From contig PJAB01000257.1 of the NCBI GenBank assembly GCA_002887195.1, positions 1 to 31,771 on the forward strand: a stretch of 31,771 nt of DNA, read 5' to 3'. The stretch comes from Chrysochromulina parva (taxonomy: Eukaryota > Haptophyta > Prymnesiales > Chrysochromulinaceae). The notes under the pieces were generated by a model. It did no database searches. It was not told the origin of the DNA and was given only the letters and a program-made list of their open reading frames with translations. This document shows, one piece after another, positions 18,181-27,201 of this stretch. Each line of letters begins with the position of its first letter. Position 1 is the first letter of the stretch. Made by a program: the position numbers and the translations under genes.

Positions 18181-21080
18181 ATGGTTACCATGCTGCTGCT
18201 GGTGAGCACAACATTCATGGGCCCAGCCATCCTCCGCACACCCACGGCACGTGGCCGGGTTGTCGCCATGGACGGGCCTGAGCAGCCCTTCGATCCGAAT
18301 GCGGTCACAGTCTTCAACGATAAGAAGTTGGAGTGGGTGTACGCCGAGATGGAGGGGCGTGTCGAGGCACTCCGAGCTGCAAGGCGCGCACTAGAGGCCG
18401 ACGTGGCGAACCTGCGCGACGATCTTGCAGCCTCTGCGAAGTCCAAGTCGGAGGCTGCAAAGCAGCTTGAGGTCGCTCGTGCGGAGCTTGAGACGGTGCG
18501 AGCGCAGCGATCGGAGGCTCAGCGTGCCCTTGAGAGGACGGTGGCCGACAAGGAGGCCCAGCTCGCGGCGGCGCAGGCTTCTCTCGAGACGAGGCTGGCG
18601 CGGACGCAAGCACAGTCCTCGGAGGCGCAGGAGGCGCTGCAGAAGATGGTGGGCGAGCGAGAGGCGCAGCTGACCGCAGCACAGGAGGAGCTGCGCAAGA
18701 GTTTAGAGGAGACGTCGTGTCTGGTCGCGGCACAGGCGGCTCTCGAGACAAAGCTGGCCGAGAGCAGAGACCAATCGTCGAAGGCGCAAGCGGCGCTGCT
18801 CGAGCAGGTGGCTGAGAAGGAGGTGCAGCTGGCCGCGGCCCGGGAGGAGCTGCGCTGGAATGTGGAGGAGAAGGCGAGCCTGGCCGCTGCGCAGGCGGCT
18901 CTCGAGGCGAGGGTGGCGGCGACCGAAGCGCAATCGTCACAGGCCCAGGCAGCCTTGAGCCGGCAGGTGGCCGAGAAGGAGGCGCAGCTGGTCGAGGCCC
19001 AGGCAGCCCTCGAGAGGCTCGTGGCCGCGAAGGAGGTCGAGCTGACAGAGGTGCCAGTGACGAATCGCGTCTGATTGCGTCTGATTGCGTCTGATTGCGT
19101 CTGATTGCGTCTGATTGGATTGGTCGTGCTGACAGAGGTGCCAGTGACGAATTGCGTCTGATTGCGTCTGATTGCGTCTGGTTGGATTGGTCGAGCTGAC
19201 AGAGGTGCCAGTGACGAATTGCGTCTGATTGCGTCTGATTGCGTCTGATTGCGTCTGATTGCGTCTGATTGGGTTGGTCGAGCTCTAGAGGTGCGACTCG
19301 CCATGCAGACGGCGCTCGCCATGGCACTCGCCATGCAGACGTTGTCCGTCGACTCGAGGCCTGCATGCAAGTGCTCACTACGGCGCCCGCACCCCTCTCC
19401 CCACAGGTGCGGCTCGCCATGCAGACGTTGTCCGTCGAGTCGGCGGCGACTCTCCAAACGGCGCGCGCCGAGTCCGAGACGGCGCTCGCCACGACGCGCG
19501 CCGAGTCCGAGGCGGCGCTCGCCACGACGCGCGCCGAGTCCGAGGCGGCGCTCGCCACGGCGCGGCGCGCCGAGACGGCGGCGCTTCAGGCTGTGGAGGC
19601 GGCGCGGGCGCAAGCAGAGGCGTCGTCGCGGCAGCAGTCGCGGCAGCAGGCGGAGGTGGCGCGCCAGCACGAGGCGCAATTGGCCAAACTTGGAGCCGAA
19701 TTGGCCGAACTTGGAGCCGAATTGGCCGCCTCGAAGCTGCGGTCCGCGGCGCTCCTTGACGCTGGAACTGCCCTCGAGGCGACCGTGCGGACGCTTGAAA
19801 CCGAGCTGCAGACAAGGCGCGAGGAGCTCGATGCGGTGCGCGCGGAGCTGCTCACCAGTAAGCAGACGCAGGCCCAGACCGACGTGCAGCTGCAGGCAGT
19901 CCGAACCGAGCTGGAGGCCTGCCTCCATTCCAAGGCGCAGGCGTGGAGTTTCGTCAAGGAGTTCGAGGTGTCCCAGGCGCAGTTTGAGACGGTCCTCGCG
20001 GACCTCAAGGTAAGGCGCGAGCAAGAGGCCGCGCAACTCGAGTTGCGGAGCGCCGAGCTGGGCGCATGCAAAGCGGAGCTTGCGATGACGAATTCGCAGC
20101 TGGGCGCATGCAAAGCGGAGCTTGCGATGACGAATTCGCAGCTGGGCGCATGCAAAGCGGAGCTTGCGATGACGAATTCGCAGCAGGGGCGGGTGGCGAG
20201 GGAGCTCAATGAGAGCCGTCATCAGCTCAATGAGAGCCAGTCGTTGCTACGGGAGTGCTTGGATGAGCTCGCGCGTCGCGAGGCGGCCAAGCAGCAAGAG
20301 GCGGAGGTCATGGCGGCCAAGAAACAGGAGGCGGAGGTCATGGCGGCGGTAGCGGCCCAGAATGCCTCTGCTGCGCAGGCAGCTCTGGAGGCGGTGCGCG
20401 AGCAGCTGAACACGACTAGCGTGCAATCGGCCGCAAGGCTCGAGGCGACGCAAGCGGAGCTCGCGAGCCTCCGCGCGCAGCTTGAGAGCTCTCGAGCTCA
20501 AGCGGCGGAGGAGCGCGTCGCATTGCAGGCAGAGGTCGCGGCGACCCAGACGCAGGCCGCGGAGCTCATGGAGCAACGTATGGCCGCGGCCGCGGCCCAA
20601 GCGGCGGCGCAGGCCGCCGCGCTGCTCGAAAAGGAGCTCGAGAAGGAGAAGGAGCGGGCGCAGGCCGAGGCCGTCGCGGCGCGGCTCGCGCTCTCGGCCA
20701 TGGAGGCGACGCTCTCGCAGACTCAGGAGGAGATGGCCAAAGTGCTCGAGATGGCGCGCGCGCAGGAGATGGCGGTCGCGACTCGGCTCAACATGCCTTG
20801 GCGAGTCAAGCAGCTTTCTACCGAGGCCGCGGGCGCCGAGCGCCGCTCCATCATCATCGCGGCGGCGCCCACCGCTGGCCACAAGGCCGAGGCGCTCGCC
20901 TTCTACTCCAACCGCCAGTGGCGCCAACAGCCTTCTCCGGAGAGGGCTGCGAAGGAGGAGCCCCTCGTCGACAGCATCGGCAAGGTCGTGCGCAGGCAGC
21001 GCGAGTCGTTCTTGCCGAGGACGCGCGTCGTGGCCAACGCGTCCGATGGGGACGCTGACGGGACATCTGTTTCAGCTTGA
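18181..21080 (+). CDS. Long coiled-coil protein, possibly organelle-targeted, one intron
   Basis: Exons 18181-19050 and 19407-21080 give about 847 residues. The join is phase 0: AAKEVELTE followed by VRLAMQTLSVESA. After a short hydrophobic start (MVTMLLLVSTTFMGPAIL) and an Arg-rich stretch, almost everything is heptad-like Ala/Glu/Gln/Leu coiled coil. The first exon carries irregular repeats of ~36-44 residues around SSxAQAAL...VAEKEAQL. The second contains three exact copies of a 14-residue unit (LGACKAELAMTNSQ), copies of TRAESEAALA, and LGAELAE twice. The C-terminal ~100 residues (LNMPWRVKQLSTEAAG, ALAFYSNRQWRQQ) are not coiled coil. The first residues could be a signal for the secretory or plastid route, by analogy with the upstream neighbour, but this is weak. 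The family is unrecognised. Confidence 0.7.
19051..19406 (+). other. Intron of coiled-coil gene, 356 nt, built of GCGTCTGATT repeats
   Basis: It begins GTGCCAGTGACG and ends CTCTCCCCACAG. It holds 12 CTGATT units with 10-bp spacing, arranged in three blocks, each headed by a copy of the exon-intron junction CTGACAGAG|GTGCCAGTGA (junctions at 19051, 19138 and 19205). Near the 3' end two copies of the start of exon 2 occur (about 19288-19311 and 19327-19356). Confidence 0.85.
20058..20183 (+). repeat. 42-bp tandem repeat x3, identical copies, coding
   Basis: Units 20058-20099, 20100-20141 and 20142-20183 are identical by eye and encode LGACKAELAMTNSQ three times. Identity at synonymous sites points to a recent expansion or ongoing homogenisation. 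Confidence 0.95.
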
Positions 21081-21524
21081 GCCTTATGTGCGTGGGCATG
21101 CATGTTAGAATGCACCCGCCATGTGTGGGAATGAGGAGCGAGGTCGTGGCACGTGGGGGTCAGAACTGCGAACCCCTAAATAAGCCAAACGCGCCTTAAA
21201 TTTTATGCGCCGGCGAGGCACAGGTCCACCATGTTCTCCACATCGTTCGAGCTACATACCTCAATGGCTCATTCCTCAGAAGAGGCGATTGGCGGTGGGC
21301 CCGGCGGACCGTGATCCGTGTGACTCCCATGGAGTGTTCCCGTGCGACGACCGATCCCATTACACGGAACACGCCGCGCAGCGAGGACGTAGGAACGTAG
21401 CGTGAAGTTGTGGACCATGTGCGTAAAACTAGAACGAAGTGCGTTCTTGGCCGTTGCCTGCAAAAAGTGGACTAAGGCACATCAGGTCATCGCGACATCG
21501 CGATACGCGGGCCTCGGCGTCGCG
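21081..21524. other. Intergenic, convergent gene ends
   Basis: An imperfect inverted repeat GTGTTCCCGTG (21334-21344) / CACGGAACAC (21363-21372) could fold as a hairpin between the two converging genes. No gene supported. Confidence 0.5.
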
Positions 21525-23832
21525 TCAATGCGGCAATGCGCCCGCGCCCCAGCTGGGGCCGACCTTGCGCGCCTCAGGCAACTCAAAGAGGCCGCCGCGC
21601 ACGGGCGACCAAAAGTGCTGCGGCGTGTTGGGAGTGGCCGCGGGCCACGTGTCATAAAAGTGTCGGCGGCGGGCAGCGAGCTCGAGCAGTAGCATCTCGA
21701 ACGCGCACCCGCCGCGCTCGCTGTCATACACGAAAGCAGGCCAGAGACGCATCAAGTTGCGGTGGAGCGCCACGATGGCGCTCGCGTTCACGGCACGCAG
21801 CTCGCGCGCGAGGTGCGGCGTCCATTGCTCGGGCAATTTGATGGTCAAGTTTCGGAAGTCGATGAGCCTCTCATAAGGAAAGCTCACCGGGTCGGACAGC
21901 ACGGCCGGGATGCAGCCACGCACGACCGCGTCGAAGAAGCGACGCGTCCACGGTGTGTTGCCACGCGGGATGATGCAGAAGCGAGAGTTGTCCATCTCGT
22001 CGACGTACCTGATGAAGGAGGGAACCAGACGCACTCAGACGCACTCAGACGCCATCCGAGGGCATCAGGCTCCTCGGCAGGCCGTCATCAGTCATCAGCC
22101 ATCAGTCATCAGCCATCAGCCATCAGCCATCAGCCATCAGTCATCAGTCATCAGGCATCAGTCATCAGGCATTAGTCATCAGTCATCAGTCATCAGCCAT
22201 CAGTCATCAGTCATCAGCCATCAGTCATCAGTCATCAGTCATCAGTCATCAGTCACCTCGGCATACCGTTTGGATTTGCGACCTGAGAAGATGAAGCCAC
22301 GATCGCCCTCCAGAGTCTGGGCGAGCCAGCGGCGCAGCTTGTTGCGCTTGCGCACGCGCCCGCCCTCGGAGTCGCGAAGCGCTGCATCGAGTGATCCGCG
22401 GAAGACCCCCATGTACTTGCGCTCCAACGGCGACCTCTGCTCACGCTTGTGGTGGGTGCTCACCTGCAATCTCGGGGGTAATCTCGGAGGGTAATCAGAT
22501 GGCAACGGAGGACAATCAAAGGGAAATCGAAATCAGAAGGTACTCATAAGGCAATCAGAGGGCAATCATAAGGCAATCAGAGGGCAATCATATGGCAATC
22601 ACATGGCACTCAGAGGGCACTCAGAGGCCACTCGGAAGGCCATGCTCGCCTTGCCCGGCACTACGATGTCGTGACCCTCGCGGAAGTAATCCACTTGCCT
22701 ATCGCCCTCGGCGACTATGAAGACGCTCTGCTGCAGGTAGCGCCGCCAGGAGGGCACTATGCCCGCGCCGACACCTGGAGGACGACAAAGGTGATCAGAG
22801 GCCATCAGAAGCCATCAAGTGGAGGCAATCATGCACCGTCAGACGCCATCCGACGCCATCGAATGCCATCAGTCGCAATCAAGTCCACGCACCACTCATG
22901 AAGAATGCCATCAGTCGCAATCAAGTCCGCGCACCACTCATGAAGAAGAACAGATGACGCTCAGGATGGCGCGACCACCACGGTCCGCTCCATTTTAGGT
23001 AGCTGAGGACCGCGTGCAGCGTGCTGTCCATGGGCGCGAGCCGGTACTTGGCCACGTAGTTGAAGTAGCACTTGGAGAGGAAGGGCACCACGAAATAATC
23101 CGCACGCGAGGGGTCGGTAGTGGCGAGCGTCGGGTGGGTGCGTATCCGTTCCGTCAACTCTGCATCTCCACTCCACTGAAAGGTGGCGCAGCGCGGGAAG
23201 CTGCGCGTGAGGTTGCGCGCCGACCAGCCGGCGGAAAGGGGCGGCTCGTAGACGTACAGCCGCAGCTGCGTGGCATGCGCGTGTAGCCGCAGCAGTGCTG
23301 GCGAGTGGCGTAGGAAGCGGGACACTGCAGACTGCGGCGAGGCGGGCGCGACAGACGCTGCAGGCATGGCAGCTGAAGAGGACCTTGCGACCGGTGGTGG
23401 CGGGGGATATGGCGAAGGCGTCGATAGCGGCACGGGCGCGCCCAGCGACTGAGCGATCGGCGGTTCTGAGATCAGGTCGGACCCAGCAGATGGCGGAGCC
23501 GGCGGCCAAAGCAAATGTTCATTGTGGCCAGTCTTTGGTGATTCGCCTTGCACCGTCTCCACCGAAGACGCTGAAATTCGTGTCCGTAGCGCCGATAGCA
23601 AGCGAACAGCCTCGTCCATTGCAGAATCAGCCCCGCTGCCCGCTCCGCCTTGACTAACGGCCAGCACGGCTTCGGAGATGGCGCGGTGTATATCTTGGTG
23701 AGCAGGAGCGGCTGTGGTAGATGGAGAAGACGCGGGTGCTGATGAAGAAGCCGGCTGGCGGGTCCAGACGATGACGACGGCCACGAGCGCCGTCGCAGCG
23801 ACGGCGACAGATCGACGATTGAGGTCGAGCAT
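21525..23832 (-). CDS. Exostosin-family (GT47) glycosyltransferase, type II membrane
   Basis: Four exons, 23832-22935, 22774-22632, 22463-22267 and 22008-21525, give 573 residues. The true ATG is at 23832. Residues 8-24 (SVAVAATALVAVVIVW) are a signal anchor, followed by a Ser/Pro-rich stem, as in Golgi enzymes. The catalytic region matches GT47: LRLYVYEPPLSAGW; DPSRADYFVVPFLSKCY; LSYLKWSGPWWSRHPERHLFFFMSG, continued across intron 1 as VGAGIVPSWRRY; FIVAEGDRQ ... GHDIVVPGK; ERKYMGVFRGSL; then NSRFCIIPRGNTPWTRRFFD, VRGCIPAVLSDPVSFPYE and LIDFRNLTIKLPE. It probably transfers a sugar to a cell-surface or scale polysaccharide; donor and acceptor cannot be told. Each splice join restores family-conserved sequence, so the model is strong. 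All three introns are repeat arrays. Confidence 0.9.
22009..22266 (-). other. GT47 intron 3, 258 nt, CTGATGRC array
   Basis: Sense strand: GTATGCCGAG ... TTCATCAG, phase 2. More than twenty CTGAT units, mostly as CTGATGACTGATGGC, fill about 22060-22255. Joining gives GRKSKR-YVDEMDNS. Confidence 0.85.
22464..22631 (-). other. GT47 intron 2, 168 nt, TGATTGCC array
   Basis: Sense strand: GTGGCCTCTGAG ... CCCGAGATTGCAG, phase 0. The body alternates TGATTGCC with CTTA/CTC spacers. The donor choice is the one that keeps frame (MAFR|VSTHH); GAG|TGCC-type alternatives exist nearby. Confidence 0.75.
22775..22934 (-). other. GT47 intron 1, 160 nt, with duplicated donor site
   Basis: Sense strand: GTGCGCGGACTTGATTGCG ... 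TCGTCCTCCAG, phase 1. It contains TGATGGC/TGATTGC units and a second copy of the exon tail plus donor site. Joining gives FFMSG-VGAGIVPSW as in the GT47 family. Confidence 0.9.
22861..22944 (-). repeat. 42-bp tandem duplication spanning a 5' splice site
   Basis: Copies at 22861-22902 and 22903-22944 differ at one base (22887 versus 22929). Each includes the last exon-1 bases (TTCATGAGTG) and the start of intron 1, so two near-identical donors lie 42 bp apart. Confidence 0.9.
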
Positions 23833-24120
23833 TTTTCCTTGCACAGAGGTGTGAATTGGCTGTTACATAGTACCGGTAACACTCGCGATACTCGGAAAAG
23901 GATAGTAGGATTAGATGTTGACGAGGGGCGTTTTCTTCGTTAAGAATGTATCGCATGTGAACATGTACGATTTGGGGCAGGGTTTACACTGTTTCACTGT
24001 TCCTCGGCGCGGCCCCTATGGCACTTCTCTCACCACAGCGCATTCTTGGGGACGTGCGATGTGCAATTATGTGGTGCATGCAACCCGCGGCACACTTATT
24101 AACCCCCCTTCTATCCATAA

Positions 24121-27100
24121 ATGGGACAACTGTTCAACTGTTGGTGTCCGTCCTCTTGGCCGTGCGGAGCGGTCACGATCAAAGCGATGGAGCGTGTGGT
24201 CGAATCGTCTGACGGAGCAACGGGCGCGGTCCTGGAATGCCGAGAAGCGAGCCCTGGAAAGAGCACCCCGCCGAGAAAGCGAATGTCTTTCGCATCAGGC
24301 ACAAAAGACCCCTCTCCTCGAGTCCTTCAAGCCATAGAGGCTCAATCCGTGCATGTACCCAGAGGACTGGAAGAAGAATCGCCGGCCATCACGCGACCGG
24401 CCTCGGCGCCCCCCTCGTTCCTAGTACACGGCGCCGCGCGGGCCGGCGCGATGACCCGGCAGCCGTTTGACGATCCCACGTCGCCAATCGCGTCGTGCCC
24501 TTGCACGATGAGAACACCCAAATCCCCTCGTGTGATGAGAACACCCACAAGTTCCAGACCGCGGCACCATCAAGCAGGCGCTCCGTCTTGTTCATCCCTG
24601 CAGGCCGGCGCACCCGCGCCATCCTTCACACCATCCTCGACGCCCGCCTATTCTCGAGGGCTCTGGAAAGACGCAGCGCAGCGCCGCAAGGAGCTAGGTG
24701 AGCTACCGGCATCGAGCTACAAGGAAATGATCACCACTCTCACAACCCAGGTCTCCCGGTTCGTGCAATCCACCGTGAAAGAGCTCGTCGCAACGAGTCC
24801 CAAGCCCACCGCCGACGATGCCGACTTGCTCGAGGGCGTACGATTCGTCACTGGCGGAGATCCGCACCTCGAGGTCGTGCGCGCCCAGCATCCCGTCGAG
24901 TTTCGTCAGCTGCTGAGCTCGAGCCTGCCCTACACGTTTCGGGAGACACCAGCGTACACCCGAGACACGTGGTCACCAACCCCCCAGCCTCGTTCCGCCC
25001 AGACCAGCCGCGGGCACACCGCTCACCCTTCAATGGGCGCCCACGGACGCAGCGTGTACGATGGCGTGAGTCGATCTCGCTTCTCGAAGGCACCGCCTCG
25101 GCCGAAACTCGTGCCGACCGAGGCGGCGAAGTACCGCCGGGACGTGATGGCGGACCCGAACGCGAGCCGCGCGGAGATCTGGAGGGCTCACTACAACGAC
25201 CTGTACTCGAGCGACGCGAACGCGGTCCGGCTGAGAGCCCGACAGGAAAGCAATCGAGATCGCGACGAGGCCATTCGCTCGTACGCCGCGGTGCTGGACA
25301 GGCCCCCTCCTATCTATGTGCGCGCGCGCCCCCCCGAGTCCGCCCGTTCGAGCACACCGCCGCCCGCCAAGCCCAAAATCTATGCGGCGCCGCTCGCGTC
25401 ACTGCGCCCGGAGCTGCCGGGCGGCTGGGCAGTGCCGGAGGTGTACGAGGACGCGATCGATGAGTTTGAGAGGCGCCAGCAAAGCGCACGCACGGACGCC
25501 ACGAGAGCGCTTGCGGCGCTGCTGGAGGCCTCCGAGCACGGGCGTGGAGACGATCCAAGGCTGCGTGCTCAGTACAGCGCGGCCGTGAGGAACGTCGCGC
25601 TCAACCGCTTCGTCATTCGCGAGCAGGTGGAGGAGGTGGTGATCAAGGTGGCAGAGAAGCCGAAGGCCAAGGTGGTGGTTGAGCGCTGGAACCTCTCGAT
25701 GTCGGTCTGGGCGGAGCGTGAGAAGAGGTGCGACGCGCGCGACTTTTACGACACGCCCAATTTCAAGACGAAGGTGGTTGAGTTGCTGTGGGATCGCGCG
25801 CTTCGCGTGGACGAGTGCAGGCTCGCGGGCTACTTGAAATGGGTCTTGGAACGGTCGCCCGACGGGGTCGATAAGGGTGGCGCTGGCGGCGAGGGTGGCG
25901 CCGACAGGCCGGCCTCGCCGCAGTCCCCAAGTGGAGGTCCGTTGTCGCCGGGTGCTCAGCTGCACGCGATCGAAGGCTACATCCAAACCTCCGAAGAGCT
26001 GCGCGAGGTCTGTGGCAACCTTTCGTGGTATTGTGACGTGATGTGGAACCTGTACGACTACTACTCCGTGTCGTCCATCTCGAAGCCAGGCTTCAAACAC
26101 GAGCTCGCGATCGGTGGAGTGTACCCGAGCCTGTTCATCGAGAAGAACGAGTACCAGAAGTTCGTCGAGCACCTGGAGCTCACGGAGCGCAACTCGCAAC
26201 ATCGATCGAAGGAGCACTTTGCGCAGCTCTTCCTGGTCGTGAATACGAGCTCCTCCGCGGGGCTCGCGACAGCGGAGCCAAAGTGCGTCAACCCAAACGC
26301 GATGCTCAACCGTCGCGAGTGGATGGAGATGCTTGTGCGCGTGTGCGTCATGCGCTACGTGCAGACGGGGGAGATGTCCGACGTGTCCGACGCGCTCGGA
26401 CGCTTGCTCGCCGAGTGCGAGGCCAAGACGCCCAAAGTCGCACATCAGGACTCGAATAAGTTCCGGCGCGAGCTGATGTACACGGAAGGGGTAGACGCCA
26501 TCCTGCGCAAGAATCTCGACATGCTGCGCGCGATCTTCGACGCGTTCGCCTACGAGGAGAAGCCCAACCTGTCGGATGAGCCCAACCCGTTCGCGACTAA
26601 GGAGGGCCTTTCGTGGGACAATTGGCTGCAGCTCGTCGACGCTTTCGCGTGGCTCGATCGCACCTTCACGTCGCGGGACGCGGGCAATGTCTACGTGTGG
26701 AGCCGCATGTGGGCCTTCGACGACGGCTCGGTCGCCGCACGCCGCAAGGTGACGAACCTTTGGTTTGAGGACTTTCTGGAAGCCATCGTGCGCGTGGCGA
26801 CGATGAAGTCACTCCCAGACATGCAGGAGGTCATCTACGCCGGCTTCAGCGACTGCGGCGAGTACCTCATGGAGCTCAAGGCGACGGGCGAGAAGATCGA
26901 GCTCAGGGACTGCGTGGTGAGCGCAGCGTACGATAAGTTCTGCCAGGAGCACCCGGCCTCGTGGGACAAGAAGCCGGCCATGGACACCGAGGACCTTGTC
27001 GAGCACATGTGCATGTTCATTAAGCGCACGATCGAGACCAAGTTAGGCAAGCCAACCTCTGGCAAGGAGCTCACGAAACGAGAGATCATGAAGTTCCGCA

Positions 27101-27132
27101 TGGATCATAAAGATCAATCTGAGAGCAGATGA
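24121..27132 (+). CDS. Large unrecognised protein, Ser/Pro-rich head and folded C-terminus
   Basis: One frame of 1003 residues; the ATG at 24187 (residue 23) is an alternative start and would remove a Cys/Trp-rich leader. Residues ~1-190 are Ser/Pro/Arg-rich and probably disordered, with TP-x-S-PR-like phospho-site motifs. Residues ~190-480 are basic and partly helical. The C-terminal ~500 residues are well ordered with many aromatic and acidic residues: NLSWYCDVMWNLYDYYSV, FVEHLELTERN, NRREWMEMLVRVCVMRYV, EGLSWDNWLQLVDAFAWLD and WFEDFLEAIVRVATMKS. The repeated helical pattern (short acidic loop, then W/F-hydrophobic helix ending L-x-R-V) recalls degenerate EF-hand-like repeats in large protist proteins, but canonical calcium loops are not visible. 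No firm family; no intron needed. Confidence 0.7.
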   Translation: MGQLFNCWCPSSWPCGAVTIKAMERVVESSDGATGAVLECREASPGKSTPPRKRMSFASGTKDPSPRVLQAIEAQSVHVPRGLEEESPAITRPASAPPSFLVHGAARAGAMTRQPFDDPTSPIASCPCTMRTPKSPRVMRTPTSSRPRHHQAGAPSCSSLQAGAPAPSFTPSSTPAYSRGLWKDAAQRRKELGELPASSYKEMITTLTTQVSRFVQSTVKELVATSPKPTADDADLLEGVRFVTGGDPHLEVVRAQHPVEFRQLLSSSLPYTFRETPAYTRDTWSPTPQPRSAQTSRGHTAHPSMGAHGRSVYDGVSRSRFSKAPPRPKLVPTEAAKYRRDVMADPNASRAEIWRAHYNDLYSSDANAVRLRARQESNRDRDEAIRSYAAVLDRPPPIYVRARPPESARSSTPPPAKPKIYAAPLASLRPELPGGWAVPEVYEDAIDEFERRQQSARTDATRALAALLEASEHGRGDDPRLRAQYSAAVRNVALNRFVIREQVEEVVIKVAEKPKAKVVVERWNLSMSVWAEREKRCDARDFYDTPNFKTKVVELLWDRALRVDECRLAGYLKWVLERSPDGVDKGGAGGEGGADRPASPQSPSGGPLSPGAQLHAIEGYIQTSEELREVCGNLSWYCDVMWNLYDYYSVSSISKPGFKHELAIGGVYPSLFIEKNEYQKFVEHLELTERNSQHRSKEHFAQLFLVVNTSSSAGLATAEPKCVNPNAMLNRREWMEMLVRVCVMRYVQTGEMSDVSDALGRLLAECEAKTPKVAHQDSNKFRRELMYTEGVDAILRKNLDMLRAIFDAFAYEEKPNLSDEPNPFATKEGLSWDNWLQLVDAFAWLDRTFTSRDAGNVYVWSRMWAFDDGSVAARRKVTNLWFEDFLEAIVRVATMKSLPDMQEVIYAGFSDCGEYLMELKATGEKIELRDCVVSAAYDKFCQEHPASWDKKPAMDTEDLVEHMCMFIKRTIETKLGKPTSGKELTKREIMKFRMDHKDQSESR

Positions 27133-27201
27133 GTGCGGCTTTCCACGGAGCTGTGGTGACTGTGCCCGACGTGCGGGAGATGGCAGAGGAATTCCTCTAG
27201 G

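Noticed and set aside
18519..20222. Long antisense open frame (567 codons, minus) opposite the coiled-coil gene
   Set aside because: It runs through the intron repeats as tandem DAIRRNQTQS-like units and is Leu/Arg-rich low-complexity; the plus-strand frames have the coherent coiled-coil composition and splice sites.
22058..22255. CRISPR-like array of short repeats
   Set aside because: Units are only 6-8 bases with no unique spacers, and they sit inside a spliced eukaryotic intron.
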